A DNA stretch of 64,000 nucleotides from Roseateles sp. SL47 (GCF_026625885.1 NZ_CP113068.1:4650001-4714000); one strand, 5' to 3'; positions 8,466-17,632 are shown, counted from the first letter of the stretch. Numbers and translations: made by a program. The notes: generated by a model not told the origin, from the letters alone.

Positions 8466-9626
8466 ATGAGCACGGGAAACATGGAGCGGATCCTCCGCCT
8501 GATGGCTGAAAAAGGCGCGTCGGACACCTATCTGTCGGCCAACATGCCGGTCTTGATCAAGATCAACGGCCAGATGGTCCAGGTGTCTGACCAGTTGCTG
8601 ACCCCCACCCAGCCCAAGCAGCTGATCGCTGAAGTCATCGACCCGCAGCACCTGGCCGAGCTGGACCAGACCGGTGAACTGAACCTCGCGGTCTCCATCC
8701 CCAAAGTCGGCAGCTTCCGGCTCTCCGGCTTCCGCCAGCGCGGCTCCATTGCCGCCGTGTTCCGCCACATCCCGCACGTCATTCCCTCGCTGGAGAGCCT
8801 CGGCCTCCCAACCATCCTGGGCAAGCTGGTGACCGAAAAGCGGGGCCTGATCCTGATGGTGGGCGCCACCGGCACCGGCAAGAGCACCACACTGGCCTCG
8901 ATGCTGGAGCATCGCAACCAGACCATGACCGGCCACATCCTCACCATCGAGGACCCGGTGGAATACCTGTTTGCCAACAAGCGCTCGCTGGTGAACCAGC
9001 GGGAAGTGGGGCGGGACACCGCCACCCTGCAAGTGGCCCTGAAAAACGCGCTGCGCCAGGCGCCGGACTGCATCCTGATCGGCGAAATCCGGGACCGCGA
9101 CACCATGACCGCGGCCATCTCCTACGCGCTGTCCGGCCACCTGGTGCTGGCCACCCTGCACGGCAACAACAGCTACCACGCCCTGAACCGGATCATGTCC
9201 TTCTACACGCCGGAATCCCGCCCGGCGATGCTGAACGACCTGGGCGCCGGCCTCAAGGCGGTGGTGTCGCAGCGCCTGCTGCGCTCCACCCAGGGCGGCC
9301 GTGTGCCGGCCATCGAAATCCTGCTCAACACCAAGCTGATTTCCGAGCTGATCGAGCAGGGCGACTTCGCAGGCGTGAAGGAAGCGATGGAAAAATCCAT
9401 CGCCGAAGGCTCGCAGAGCTTTGAGGAACACTTCGCCCAGCTCATCAACACCGGCGTCATCACCCGCGAAGAAGGCCTGGCCTTCGCCGACTCCCCCACC
9501 AACCTGTTGTGGCGTCTGCAAAACGACATGACCGGCGGCAAGCAGCAAGCCGGCAACAAGAAGGAAGAGCCGGCCGCCGACGAAGCCAGCTTCACTTCCA
9601 TTACGCTGGACGTGCAGCCAGGGTGA
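8466..9626 (+). CDS. pilU: Type IV pilus retraction ATPase, PilU-like
   Basis: PilT/PilU hexameric ATPases power retraction of type IV pili at the inner membrane. The 386-residue protein has an N-terminal PAS-like domain (MERILRLMAEKGASDTYLSAN), Walker A GATGTGKST (residues 133-141), an Asp box IEDPVEYLF, Walker B DCILIGEIRDRDTM and a His box LVLATLHGNNS. The first residues, the TGHILTIEDP stretch and the C-terminal DSPTNLLWRL resemble PilU more than PilT. ATG 8466 has GGGAAGGGA upstream; an ATG 30 nt earlier has none. It is unusual that this pilus gene stands alone between dapD and dapE, with no pilT or other pil gene in view. The last 30 residues are a charged Gly/Lys/Glu tail. Confidence 0.88.
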   Translation: MSTGNMERILRLMAEKGASDTYLSANMPVLIKINGQMVQVSDQLLTPTQPKQLIAEVIDPQHLAELDQTGELNLAVSIPKVGSFRLSGFRQRGSIAAVFRHIPHVIPSLESLGLPTILGKLVTEKRGLILMVGATGTGKSTTLASMLEHRNQTMTGHILTIEDPVEYLFANKRSLVNQREVGRDTATLQVALKNALRQAPDCILIGEIRDRDTMTAAISYALSGHLVLATLHGNNSYHALNRIMSFYTPESRPAMLNDLGAGLKAVVSQRLLRSTQGGRVPAIEILLNTKLISELIEQGDFAGVKEAMEKSIAEGSQSFEEHFAQLINTGVITREEGLAFADSPTNLLWRLQNDMTGGKQQAGNKKEEPAADEASFTSITLDVQPG

Positions 9627-9650
9627 CCAACCTGGGCGACAATCCACCCG

Positions 9651-10886
9651 GTGAGCTCCACCCCAACTTCTCATCCTTCATCTCCGCGTCCATCCCCGCA
9701 TTCATCTCCGCAGCCCGCAGACCGCTCCCCCCACACAGAGGACCGCGCCCTGACGCTGCTGGAGCAGTTGATCGCGCGTCCGTCGGTAACGCCGAATGAC
9801 GCCGGCTGCCTGGCCCTGATCGGTGATCGGCTGGCGGCGCTGGGCTTCACGCTGGAGCGGATGGACAGCGGCCCGGCCGACTTCCATGTCCACAACCTGT
9901 GGGCGGTGAAAAACGGCCGCCAGCCGGACGGCCCGCGACTGGTGTTTGCCGGCCACACCGATGTGGTGCCCACGGGCGAACTGGCCCGCTGGACCAGCGA
10001 CCCCTTCGTGCCTACCGTGCGGGACGGCCGCCTGTATGGCCGCGGCGCCGCCGACATGAAAACCTCGCTGGCCGCCATGGTGGTGGCCGCCGAGGACTTC
10101 GTGGCGGCGCATCCGGACCATGCCGGCAGCATCGCCTTCCTGCTCACCAGTGACGAAGAAGGCCCTGCCCGCGATGGCACCGTGGTCTGCGTAGAGCGGC
10201 TGCGTGAACGGGGCGAACGGCTGGATTTCTGCATCGTGGGTGAACCGACGTCGGTGGAACAGCTGGGCGATACCGTCAAGAACGGCCGCCGGGGCTCCTT
10301 GTCCGGGCGCCTGCGGGTGATCGGCATCCAGGGCCATGTGGCTTATCCGCACTTGGCCCGCAACCCCGTCCATCAGGCCGCCCCGGCCCTGGCCGCGCTG
10401 GCCGGCATGACCTGGGATGCCGGCAATGCCTACTTCCCGCCCACCACCTTCCAGATGTCCAATATCCAGGCCGGCACCGGTGCCGGCAATGTGATCCCTG
10501 GTGAGATGGTGGTGGATTTCAATTTCCGCTTCTCCACCGAGTCCACCCCGCAGGGTCTGCGTGACCGCGTGCATGCCCTGCTGGACGACCACGGCCTGGA
10601 GTACCAGCTCGACTGGACCTTGTCCGGCGAGCCTTTCCTGACCCCCGTGGGCAGCCTTTCGGCTGCCATCAGCGCCGCCATCACCGAGGAAACTGGCGTC
10701 ACCACGGAACTCTCCACCACCGGCGGCACCTCGGATGGCCGCTTCATTGCGCGCGTCTGCCCGCAGGTGGTGGAATTCGGACCGCTCAATGCGAGCATCC
10801 ACAAGATCAACGAATATGTGCCGCTGGATCAGATCGCCCCGTTGGCGCGCATCTACCGCCGCACCCTGGAGCATTTGCTGCTGTGA
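9651..10886 (+). CDS. dapE: Succinyl-diaminopimelate desuccinylase DapE
   Basis: DapE is a di-zinc M20 hydrolase that removes succinate from N-succinyl-LL-DAP. Metal and catalytic motifs are clear: GHTDVV with His102/Asp104, [21 protein letters not shown] and, near the end, [24 protein letters not shown] is a DapE signature. The GTG at 9651 is the only reasonable start; it gives an N-terminal extension of about 35 Ser/Pro/His-rich residues not present in E. coli DapE (about 375 residues). The true start may therefore be a non-standard codon further in. The gap to pilU is 24 nt. The 3' end overlaps prmB by 4 nt (GTGA), which suggests translational coupling. Confidence 0.94.
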   Translation: MSSTPTSHPSSPRPSPHSSPQPADRSPHTEDRALTLLEQLIARPSVTPNDAGCLALIGDRLAALGFTLERMDSGPADFHVHNLWAVKNGRQPDGPRLVFAGHTDVVPTGELARWTSDPFVPTVRDGRLYGRGAADMKTSLAAMVVAAEDFVAAHPDHAGSIAFLLTSDEEGPARDGTVVCVERLRERGERLDFCIVGEPTSVEQLGDTVKNGRRGSLSGRLRVIGIQGHVAYPHLARNPVHQAAPALAALAGMTWDAGNAYFPPTTFQMSNIQAGTGAGNVIPGEMVVDFNFRFSTESTPQGLRDRVHALLDDHGLEYQLDWTLSGEPFLTPVGSLSAAISAAITEETGVTTELSTTGGTSDGRFIARVCPQVVEFGPLNASIHKINEYVPLDQIAPLARIYRRTLEHLLL

Positions 10887-11752
10887 CGCTGCTGGAATTG
10901 ATTGAGGCCCAGGCCGCCCGCCTCCACGAGGCGGGCGTTTCATTTGGGCATGGCACCACCAACGCCTTTGACGAGGCCGCGTGGCTGGTGATGTGGAAAC
11001 TGGAGATCCCGCTGGAGACCCTGGACGACCATGCGGAAGATCCGGTGGATGACATCGGCATTGAAGCGGTGCAAGCACTGGTGCAGGAACGGATCGTCAG
11101 CCGCAAGCCGGCCGCGTATCTGACCCGCGAAGCCTGGCTGCAGGGCGTGCCGTTCTACGTGGATGAACGCGCCATCGTGCCGCGCAGCTTCATTGCCGAA
11201 CTGATCGCCGATGCCACCATCGATGCGTGGTTGTCCGACCAGACCGTGCGTGTGCTGGACCTGTGCACCGGCAACGGCAGCCTGGCCGTGCTGGCAGCCA
11301 TGGCCTGGCCGGACGTGCAGGTGGATGCCATCGACCTGAGCGAGGACGCGCTGGCCGTGGCCCGCATCAATGTCGGCCGGCATGCCTTGAGCGACCGCAT
11401 CCGGCTGCTGCAGGGCGACGGACTGGCCCCCGCCGACGGCGCCTATGACCTCATCCTGTGCAACCCGCCCTATGTGAACAGCGCCTCGATGCAGGCCCTG
11501 CCACCGGAATATCAGGCCGAGCCTGCGCTGGCCTTGGCCGGCGGCACCGACGGCATGGACTTCATCCGCCAGTTGCTGGCGCGTGCGCCCGAGCACCTGA
11601 CCGAGCACGGCGTACTGGTGCTGGAAATCGGCAACGAGCGCGAGTTCTTCGAAGCGGCCTTCCCCACCCTGGCTGCGGCCTGGCTGGACACCTCCGCAGG
11701 CGAGGACCAGGTGCTGCTGCTCACCCGTGACGCACTGGTGGCCGCCCGATGA
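10883..11752 (+). CDS. prmB: Ribosomal protein uL3 N5-glutamine methyltransferase PrmB
   Basis: PrmB methylates a glutamine of ribosomal protein L3 using SAM. The 289-residue protein has a helical N-terminal domain, the SAM motif [13 protein letters not shown] (about residue 123) and the catalytic NPPY at residues 194-197. The sequence around [19 protein letters not shown] is typical of PrmB rather than PrmC/HemK, which has a GEREFWGL-like stretch. It starts with GTG inside the dapE stop codon and ends with a TGA that overlaps the ATG of the next gene, so dapE-prmB-ABC-F read as one coupled unit. Confidence 0.92.
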   Translation: MTLLELIEAQAARLHEAGVSFGHGTTNAFDEAAWLVMWKLEIPLETLDDHAEDPVDDIGIEAVQALVQERIVSRKPAAYLTREAWLQGVPFYVDERAIVPRSFIAELIADATIDAWLSDQTVRVLDLCTGNGSLAVLAAMAWPDVQVDAIDLSEDALAVARINVGRHALSDRIRLLQGDGLAPADGAYDLILCNPPYVNSASMQALPPEYQAEPALALAGGTDGMDFIRQLLARAPEHLTEHGVLVLEIGNEREFFEAAFPTLAAAWLDTSAGEDQVLLLTRDALVAAR

Positions 11753-13821
11753 TCACACTTCGCAACATCACGCTGCGCCGCGGCACGAAGGTCGTGCTGG
11801 ACGACGCCAGCGTCACCCTGCAACCCGGCGAAAAGGTCGGCCTGGTGGGACGCAACGGGGCAGGCAAGTCCAGCCTGTTTGCCTTGCTGACCGACCGTCT
11901 GCACAGCGACAAGGGCGACGTCGAAATCCCCCGCCAGTGGGCCGTGGGTGAAGTGGCCCAGAACATGCCGGAAACCGACATGCCGGCCACCGAATTCGTG
12001 CTGGAGGGCGACACCCGCCTGATGGCCGCACGCGCGGCCTTGCAGAAGGCTGAAGACGAGGACGATGGCCACGCCATTGCCGAAGCCCATGGCCTGCTGA
12101 TGGATGCCGGCGCCTTTGACGCCCCCGCCCGTGCGCAGGCCCTGCTGATGGGCCTGGGCTTCAAGGGGGCGCAGGTGGATGCGCCGGTGAACAGCTTCTC
12201 GGGCGGCTGGCGCATGCGCCTGCAACTGGCCCGTGCGCTGATGTGCCCGGCCGACCTGATGCTGCTGGACGAGCCGACCAACCACTTGGACCTGGACGCC
12301 CTGGTCTGGTTGGAAGCCTGGCTGCAGCGGTATGACGGCACGCTGATCGTCATCAGCCACGACCGCGAATTCCTGGACGCGATCACCAAGGTCACGCTGC
12401 ATCTGGACGAAGCCAAGCTGCATCGGTACGGTGGCAACTACACCGCCTTCGAAGCGATGCGGGCCGAGCGGATGGTGCTGCAGCAGGCAGCGTTCGAGAA
12501 GCAGCAGGACCGCATGGCCCATCTGCAGAAATTCATCGATCGCTTCAAGGCCAAGGCCAGCAAGGCCAAGCAGGCCCAGAGCCGGGTGAAGGCGCTGGAG
12601 CGCATGGAACGTCTCGCGCCGGTGCTGACGTCGGCGGATTTCAGCTTCTCGTTCCGCGAGCCGCTCAGCCTGCCCAACCCGATGCTGATGTTTGATCAGG
12701 TCGCCGTGGGCTATCTCACGCCCGGCGCGCCGGAAGGTGACCAGAAAGTCATCGTGCGGGGTGTGGACCGGTCGGTGCTGGCCGGCCAGCGTTTCGGCAT
12801 CCTGGGCGCCAACGGTCAGGGCAAGTCGACGCTGGTGAAGACCATCGCGCGCATGCAGCCCTCGCTGGGCGGCACCATCACCGAAGGCAAGGGCCTTTCC
12901 ATCGGCTACTTCGCCCAGCAGGAAATGGATGTGCTGCGGCCCGACGAAGGTCCGCTGCAGCACATGGTGCGTCTGGCCAAGGAGGTGAGCCCGTCGGCAC
13001 GGGAGCAGGAGCTGCGCGACTTCCTGGGGCAGTTCCGCTTTGTCGGGGACATGGTCAACCAGGCGGTGGGCAGTCTTTCCGGCGGGGAAAAAGCGCGCCT
13101 GGTGCTGGCCATGCTGGTGTGGCAACGCCCCAATCTGCTGCTGCTGGACGAACCGACCAACCATTTGGATCTCCAGACCCGTGAAGCGCTGTCGATGGCG
13201 CTCAACGAGTTCGAAGGCACGGTGATGCTGGTCAGCCATGACCGCGCGCTGCTGCGCGAGGTCTGCGACGAGTTCTGGCTGGTGGCCGACGGCAAGGTCG
13301 CGCCATTTGACGGCGATCTGGACGACTATCAGCGGTGGCTGCTCGAGCAGTCCAAGGAAGCCGCCCGGCAGGCGAAGGAACTGGCCAAGCGGGACAAGGC
13401 GTCGGCAGGGCTCTCGACCTCGTCGGGCTCCGGCGGCGCTGCAACGGCGGCGACGGCGTCGGCTGTTGCGGCCTCCGCTGCCTCGGCTCCGGCCCCCGTG
13501 GCTGCGCCCGCACCTGTGGCGGCTGCGCCCGCCCCCATCGCTTCCCGCGAGGACCGCAAGGCCGCCGGGCAGGCCCGGCAGCGCGTGGCGGAACAGACCC
13601 GGCCATTGCGCAAGGAAATGGAGCAGATCGACACCCGGCTCCAGGCACTGCATGGAGAACGCAATCGGCTGGAAGCGGAACTGGCAACGGGGACCCTGTC
13701 TCCCATGCAGATCGCCGATGCCGGCAAACGTCTCAAAGCGATTGGTGACGAGGTCGAGGACAAGGAAATGCGCTGGCTGGAATTGAGCGAACAGGTGGAC
13801 GCGCTGCAGTCAGCGAGTTGA
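11749..13821 (+). CDS. yheS: ABC-F family ATPase, YheS-like
   Basis: ABC-F proteins have two ABC ATPase domains without membrane segments and act on ribosomes. Domain 1 has Walker A GRNGAGKSS (34-42), signature SFSGGWRMRL and Walker B LMLLDEPTNHLDL. A linker rich in charged residues (FIDRFKAKASKAKQAQSR) is followed by domain 2 with Walker A GANGQGKST (353-361), SLSGGEKARL and LLLLDEPTNHLDL. The N-terminus [20 protein letters not shown] and the order of motifs match E. coli YheS. The 690-residue length includes an Ala/Pro-rich linker (about 555-600) and a C-terminal coiled coil. It overlaps prmB by 4 nt and is followed by a terminator hairpin. Its molecular role in translation is only partly known for the family. 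Confidence 0.9.
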   Translation: MITLRNITLRRGTKVVLDDASVTLQPGEKVGLVGRNGAGKSSLFALLTDRLHSDKGDVEIPRQWAVGEVAQNMPETDMPATEFVLEGDTRLMAARAALQKAEDEDDGHAIAEAHGLLMDAGAFDAPARAQALLMGLGFKGAQVDAPVNSFSGGWRMRLQLARALMCPADLMLLDEPTNHLDLDALVWLEAWLQRYDGTLIVISHDREFLDAITKVTLHLDEAKLHRYGGNYTAFEAMRAERMVLQQAAFEKQQDRMAHLQKFIDRFKAKASKAKQAQSRVKALERMERLAPVLTSADFSFSFREPLSLPNPMLMFDQVAVGYLTPGAPEGDQKVIVRGVDRSVLAGQRFGILGANGQGKSTLVKTIARMQPSLGGTITEGKGLSIGYFAQQEMDVLRPDEGPLQHMVRLAKEVSPSAREQELRDFLGQFRFVGDMVNQAVGSLSGGEKARLVLAMLVWQRPNLLLLDEPTNHLDLQTREALSMALNEFEGTVMLVSHDRALLREVCDEFWLVADGKVAPFDGDLDDYQRWLLEQSKEAARQAKELAKRDKASAGLSTSSGSGGAATAATASAVAASAASAPAPVAAPAPVAAAPAPIASREDRKAAGQARQRVAEQTRPLRKEMEQIDTRLQALHGERNRLEAELATGTLSPMQIADAGKRLKAIGDEVEDKEMRWLELSEQVDALQSAS

Positions 13822-13842
13822 CCGTTTGATCGGTGACGCACC

Positions 13843-13873
13843 AGGGGCGGCCCCGCAGGGAGTCCGCCCTTTT
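13843..13873 (+). terminator. Terminator after the dap/prmB/ABC-F block
   Basis: Arms GGGCGG (13845-13850) and CCGCCC (13864-13869), extended by a G-T and an A-T pair, are followed directly by TTTT. It stands 22 nt after the ABC-F stop codon. Confidence 0.7.
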
Positions 13874-13883
13874 AAAAACCACT

Positions 13884-13916
13884 TTGATTGTGTGCAATTG
13901 AATTGCGTACTACAGT
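13884..13916 (+). promoter_or_regulatory. Candidate ohrR promoter with OhrR operator palindrome
   Basis: GCAATT-G-AATTGC (13894-13906) is a perfect inverted repeat with a single central base. It resembles known OhrR boxes, which are AT-rich palindromes with an AATT core. A possible -35 TTGATT (13884-13889) and -10 TACTAC (13908-13913), 18 bp apart, flank it, so a bound repressor would cover the promoter. The site lies 17 bp before the ohrR ATG. No second copy is present before ohr. Confidence 0.7.
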
Positions 13917-13923
13917 AGCACCC

Positions 13924-14451
13924 ATGTCGAACGCAGCCCATCCCAGCAACCCGTCCCTCACGGGCAGCCCAGCCGCTGAGGCTGCGGCCACGGATTGGCT
14001 GCGGCTGGACCAGCAACTCTGCTTTGCGCTCTACGCCAGCTCCCTGGCGATGACCAAGCTCTACAAGCCCTTGCTGTCCCCGCTGGGGCTGACCTATCCC
14101 CAATACCTGGTCATGCTGGTGTTGTGGGAGTCGGATGGCCTGGCCGTATCCGCCCTTGGGGAACGACTGGGCCTGGATTCCGGCACGCTCACGCCGCTGC
14201 TCAAGCGTCTGCAAACCCAGGGCCTGGTGGAACGCCGCCGCAGCGACAAGGACGAACGGCGGGTGGATATCCACCTGTCGGAGGCAGGCCGTTCCCTGCG
14301 TGCGCAGGCGGTCGGCATCCCTGAACAACTGGCTTGTGCCAGTGCCTGCAGCCTGGATGAGCTACAGACGCTGACACGGCAATTGCAAGATTTGCGGTCC
14401 AGTGTCCTGCACCATCTGGAGCAGGCCGACCGCACCCGTCCCCCGGGCTGA
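13924..14451 (+). CDS. ohrR: MarR-family organic-peroxide sensor OhrR
   Basis: OhrR represses the ohr gene until its reactive cysteine is oxidised by organic hydroperoxides. The protein (175 residues) has the conserved N-terminal Cys in [12 protein letters not shown] (Cys33), a winged HTH ([39 protein letters not shown]) and the MarR wing [15 protein letters not shown]. The N-terminal 25 residues are an extra Ser/Ala/Pro-rich tail. ATG 13924 was chosen because an earlier ATG at 13888 would overlap the operator. No resolving Cys is at the usual C-terminal position of 2-Cys OhrR, but Cys residues at about 139 and 143 exist (QLACASACS) and could do that job. ohr follows after 52 nt. Confidence 0.92.
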   Translation: MSNAAHPSNPSLTGSPAAEAAATDWLRLDQQLCFALYASSLAMTKLYKPLLSPLGLTYPQYLVMLVLWESDGLAVSALGERLGLDSGTLTPLLKRLQTQGLVERRRSDKDERRVDIHLSEAGRSLRAQAVGIPEQLACASACSLDELQTLTRQLQDLRSSVLHHLEQADRTRPPG

Positions 14452-14503
14452 GCCCGGGCCTCTTCCACCCTCGTTTTTTTCAACCCCAATCAAGGAGCGC
14501 CAC

Positions 14504-14938
14504 ATGGCCATCGAGAAAGCCCTCTACACCGCCACCGCCACTGCCACCGGAGGCCGCGCCGGTACCGCCCAGTCGTCGGACGGCGCGCTGAAGCTGGACC
14601 TGTCCACGCCCAAGGAACTGGGTGGCGCGGGCGGCAACGGCACCAATCCGGAACAGCTGTTTGCAGCCGGTTATTCGGCCTGCTTCATCGGCGCGATGAA
14701 GGCCGTGTCGGCCCGCAACAAGGTGGCCCTGCCGGCCGAAGTCTCCATCACCAGCGACGTCTCCATCGGCCCGCACGCCAACAAGCCGGGTGCTTTTGGC
14801 ATCGCCGTGGCCATGAAGATCTCGGTGCCGGGCATGGACCGCGCCGCGCTCGAAACCCTGGTGGCTCAAGCCCACGAGGTGTGCCCGTACTCGAACGCCA
14901 CGCGTGGCAACATCGACGTCACCCTGACGGTGGTCTGA
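14504..14938 (+). CDS. ohr: Organic hydroperoxide resistance peroxidase Ohr
   Basis: Ohr is a small thiol peroxidase that detoxifies organic and fatty-acid hydroperoxides. The 144-residue protein has both active-site cysteines, Cys60 in YSACFIGA and Cys127 in HEVCPYSNA, and the usual start [16 protein letters not shown] strong AAGGAG precedes the ATG at 14504; the frame is open further upstream into ohrR but that is not used. It is most likely transcribed with ohrR from the promoter and operator before ohrR, since the 52-nt gap has no palindrome. Confidence 0.96.
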   Translation: MAIEKALYTATATATGGRAGTAQSSDGALKLDLSTPKELGGAGGNGTNPEQLFAAGYSACFIGAMKAVSARNKVALPAEVSITSDVSIGPHANKPGAFGIAVAMKISVPGMDRAALETLVAQAHEVCPYSNATRGNIDVTLTVV

Positions 14939-14946
14939 TGAACGGG

Positions 14947-14983
14947 CGCGTGGCCGGTGCCGCCCTGGCGCACCGGCCACGCG
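14947..14983. terminator. Long perfect hairpin downstream of ohr
   Basis: Arms CGCGTGGCCGGTGC and GCACCGGCCACGCG (14 bp, perfect) close a 9-nt loop, 8 nt after the ohr stop. There is no T-run, so it may be a 3' stabiliser or a non-canonical terminator rather than a classical intrinsic one. Confidence 0.5.
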
Positions 14984-15041
14984 ACTGACAACGGGGCTGG
15001 CAACGGCTAGCGCCCTTCGGTGGATGGCTGTGGCCGCCAGC

Positions 15042-15161
15042 ACCTGGCAGGACCTGGCAGGACCTGGCATTGCCTGGCAATGTCAGAGATTACCTGGCAG
15101 TGTCAGAGATTGCAGGGCGGTGACTGGCAGTGTCTGAGAGCGCCTGGCGGTGACCGCGATC
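15042..15161. repeat. 10/20-bp degenerate tandem repeat between ohr and ansA
   Basis: About twelve units in a strict 10-bp register, consensus near ACCTGGCAGT alternating with GTCAGAGATT. The first two units are identical and the rest diverge. It fills most of the gap between the convergent ohr and asparaginase genes. I see no open frame that would use it. Confidence 0.75.
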
Positions 15162-15205
15162 GCCGATGAGCGTGCACCAGTCGCGTCCACCAGTCGCCAC
15201 CAACA

Positions 15206-16141
15206 CTAGCGACGCTGGAGCAATTCCAGCGTCAGCTCAATGCGGGCGGCCCACGGTGTGAGGGCGGCCCCTTTTTCTTCTGGGGCGCCCACGATGCGCC
15301 CCTGGGCACATCGGGTGGTGCGCCACACCGGCACCCCAGCCTGACGGAGTGCCTGGACGGGCCCATTCAGCGCCTGATGCACCGTGCCATTGCCGGTACA
15401 GGCCAGCACCACCCCCTGCACGCCGGCCTGATGCCAGGCCTCCAGGGCACGCGCCTGCGCGCCTGCATGACTGGCCAGCACTTCCACCCAGGGCCAGTCC
15501 GAAGCGTCTTGCGGCAAGGTCGAAGCGCCCAGGGCCACCCCTTGCGGCCAGTCCCGAAAGCGGCGCACGGCGCCCTCTTCCACCACGGCCAGCAGCCCGC
15601 TGTCGGGGCCGGGTTCGAAGGCATCGAGCCGGTAGGTGTGCGTCTTGCGCAGTTCGAGACCGTGCAAGACCTGACCCGCCACCACCGCCACCACCCCGCA
15701 GGCCCCCTCGGACTTGGCGACAGCAACGGCATCCAGCAAATTCTGCGGGCCATCCGCCTGCAAGGCCGTGGCGGGCCGCATGGCGGCGGTCAGCACCACC
15801 GGCTTTTGCGGAGACAACACCCGTTGCAGCAGATAGGCAGTTTCTTCCAGCGTGTCGGTGCCATGGGTGATCACGATGCCCCGCACCTCCGGCCGGTCCA
15901 GGTGGGCCTGGACCCGACGCGCCAGGCGCGCCCAGGTGCTCACATCCATGTCCTTGCTATCGAGCTGAGCCAGTTGCTCAGCTTCCAGCGATTCGGCCCT
16001 GAGCGCCGGCACGGCCGCCACCAGCGAGTCCACCGAGAGCTGCCCGGCCTTGTAGCCCACGTTGTCCGTGGCCGAAGCCGCGGCACCGGCGATGGTCCCG
16101 CCGGTACCGATGATGACAATTCGCTCAATGCGGCTTTGCAA
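15206..16141 (-). CDS. L-asparaginase
   Basis: This 311-residue asparaginase hydrolyses L-asparagine to aspartate and ammonia. Both catalytic motifs are present: [10 protein letters not shown] (nucleophile Thr16) and [11 protein letters not shown]. No signal peptide is visible: the N-terminus [15 protein letters not shown] begins directly at the first beta strand, so it is probably cytoplasmic, although the sequence style is close to the type II family. It is divergent from lexA; their start codons are 54 nt apart and this gap holds both SOS boxes. Downstream it converges with ohr across a tandem repeat. Confidence 0.9.
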   Translation of the reverse strand: MQSRIERIVIIGTGGTIAGAAASATDNVGYKAGQLSVDSLVAAVPALRAESLEAEQLAQLDSKDMDVSTWARLARRVQAHLDRPEVRGIVITHGTDTLEETAYLLQRVLSPQKPVVLTAAMRPATALQADGPQNLLDAVAVAKSEGACGVVAVVAGQVLHGLELRKTHTYRLDAFEPGPDSGLLAVVEEGAVRRFRDWPQGVALGASTLPQDASDWPWVEVLASHAGAQARALEAWHQAGVQGVVLACTGNGTVHQALNGPVQALRQAGVPVWRTTRCAQGRIVGAPEEKGAALTPWAARIELTLELLQRR

Positions 16142-16152
16142 TTTGGCTTCTC

Positions 16153-16188
16153 CTGGATAAAAATACAGAGCACTGGATGGATACTCAG
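16153..16188. promoter_or_regulatory. Two tandem LexA (SOS) boxes in the ansA/lexA gap
   Basis: Box 1 CTGGATAAAAATACAG (16153-16168) matches the CTGT-N8-ACAG pattern with one change. Box 2 CTGGATGGATACTCAG (16173-16188) is weaker in its right half. The two are 20 bp apart centre to centre, on the same DNA face, as in E. coli lexA. Box 2 ends 7 bp before the lexA start codon. Confidence 0.85.
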
Positions 16189-16195
16189 GTCAACC

Positions 16196-16873
16196 GTGAA
16201 CACACCACCAAAACTCACCGCCCGCCAACAACAGATCTTTGACCTGGTCCGGCGCAGCATCGAGCGCACCGGCTCGCCACCCACCCGCGCGGAAATCGCA
16301 CAGCAGCTGGGCTTTCGCTCGGCCAACGCGGCGGAAGAACATCTTCAGGCGCTGGCCCGCAAGGGCGTCATCGAACTGGTTGGCGGCACGGCTCGTGGCA
16401 TTCGTCTGCCCTCGCCCGCCCTGAAGCAGGTCAATCAGGCGCGTGAACACAGCCAGTTCGCACTCCCCCTGGCCAGCCTCGCGCAGTTGACGCTTCCGCT
16501 GGTCGGCCGGGTGGCAGCAGGCGCGCCCATCCTGGCGGAGGAACATGTCGAGCAGCACTATAGCGTCGATCCCTCCACCTTCTCCCGCATGCCGGACTAC
16601 CTGCTGCGTGTACGCGGCATGAGCATGAAAGACATTGGCATCATGGATGGCGACCTGCTTGCCGTGCAAAAGGCCAGTGAAGCCCGCAATGGTCAGATCG
16701 TGGTGGCCCGGTTGGGCGACGAGGTCACGGTGAAGCGCTTCCAGCGCCACGCGGGTGGTGTGCGTCTGCTGCCGGAGAACACAGAGTTTGAGCCCATCGA
16801 AGTCGCGGCGGGGGACGAGTCCTTTGCGCTGGAGGGCTTGGCGGTGGGCTTGATTCGGGCGCAGTTCAACTGA
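16196..16873 (+). CDS. lexA: SOS repressor LexA
   Basis: LexA represses DNA-damage genes and cleaves itself when RecA filaments form. The 225-residue protein has an N-terminal winged HTH ([40 protein letters not shown]), a linker, and the S24 peptidase domain with the Ala108-Gly109 cleavage site in RVAAGAPIL, Ser143 in RGMSMKD and Lys180 in VTVKRFQ. The GTG at 16196 is the start because it gives the conserved [14 protein letters not shown]-terminus and lies just after the SOS boxes. The long upstream open frame is a shadow of the asparaginase gene. It is monocistronic: no gene follows for about 1.3 kb. Confidence 0.96.
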   Translation: MNTPPKLTARQQQIFDLVRRSIERTGSPPTRAEIAQQLGFRSANAAEEHLQALARKGVIELVGGTARGIRLPSPALKQVNQAREHSQFALPLASLAQLTLPLVGRVAAGAPILAEEHVEQHYSVDPSTFSRMPDYLLRVRGMSMKDIGIMDGDLLAVQKASEARNGQIVVARLGDEVTVKRFQRHAGGVRLLPENTEFEPIEVAAGDESFALEGLAVGLIRAQFN

Positions 16874-16948
16874 GTTCCCGGTGAGCTTTTGCCGACGTGA
16901 TGCACTGAACGAATATCGCCCACGCATGTAGGCCTACACACCCTAAGG

Positions 16949-17083
16949 ATGGCAGCGCTTCTGATAGCAGCGCTTCTAATGGCGGCCTTTCTGAGGGTGG
17001 CCCTGTGGACGGGCGGCATTGCGGATGGTGGCCTTGCGGAGGTGGCCGTACGCACGGTGGCCGTGCGGATGGCTTGCACACGG
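16949..17083. repeat. 15-bp tandem repeat resembling a decayed pentapeptide-repeat coding segment
   Basis: Nine units in a 15-bp register with a recurring GGYGGC-like core (for example ATGGCAGCGCTTCTG, GATGGTGGCCTTGCG, ACGGTGGCCGTGCGG). Read rightward it gives A-A-L-x-x type pentads (AALLI, AALLM, AAFLR, VALWT, GGIAD, GGLAE, VAVRT, VAVRM). That is the spacing of pentapeptide-repeat proteins, but the central Asp/Asn is missing and no full gene surrounds it. Confidence 0.6.
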
Positions 17084-17188
17084 TCAGCTCCCTGGCGGCC
17101 AACTACCCCGACGCCAGCGAATTCGGCGGGCGTGCGATACGCACCTACAACACCCGGGTTCAACCGTGGATGGCGCGCCCGGCACAAT

Positions 17189-17230
17189 AAAAAAGCACTT
17201 TGCGAACAAGCTTCGCGAAGTGCTTTTTTT
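17189..17230. terminator. Bidirectional intrinsic terminator
   Basis: A stem of about 18 bp with arms AAAGCACTTTGCGAA and TTCGCGAAGTGCTTT (one G-T pair) closes a 5-nt loop. It has A-tract and T-tract flanks, so it can work in both directions. It could end lexA transcripts 315 nt downstream of the stop, or an unrecognised transcript between 16874 and 17188. Confidence 0.8.
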
Positions 17231-17580
17231 GTTTTTGGAAACCAAGAGCGGGTGCCCACCTTGAGTATCGATCGTTGCCGTGGAGTGGCTTACGCGGGCG
17301 GGCGTGGTTTGCTCATCTTGCATCCATCAGTGCGCTGAAATGGGTAAGCGCCACACGGAGCCACCGAGGTATAGCAGCGCAGCTGCTTTGCAGAGGTGAT
17401 TCCGACCCGCGCACCTTGAATGCTCAATATGCCGTGAGCATCGCTGCCGAAGCAAAAGCCGAGACCGCAACCGAAGCCAAAGCCAAATCGTGGTGAATCT
17501 CGCCCCCGGTATGCGATTCATGTCGGCCATTCAACTCCATCTGACATCGGTTATTCAGGTCCCCATTCAGTTCCCCAATC

Positions 17581-17632
17581 ATATCCACCATCCATATCCA
17601 CCATCCATATGCCCCATCCATATGCCCCATCG
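17581..17632. repeat. 13-bp tandem repeat, four units
   Basis: Two copies of ATATCCACCATCC followed by two of ATATGCCCCATC(C/G), in perfect 13-bp register. Looser ATTCAGGTCCCC-like units precede it. It is non-coding as far as I can see. Confidence 0.85.

Noticed and set aside
15377..16195. Long N-terminal extension of lexA
   Set aside because: The frame is open through the asparaginase gene by chance; LexA starts at the GTG after the SOS boxes.
16949..17338. 129-codon rightward frame after lexA
   Set aside because: It reads through the 15-bp repeat and a strong terminator, has no Shine-Dalgarno, and its second half has no features.
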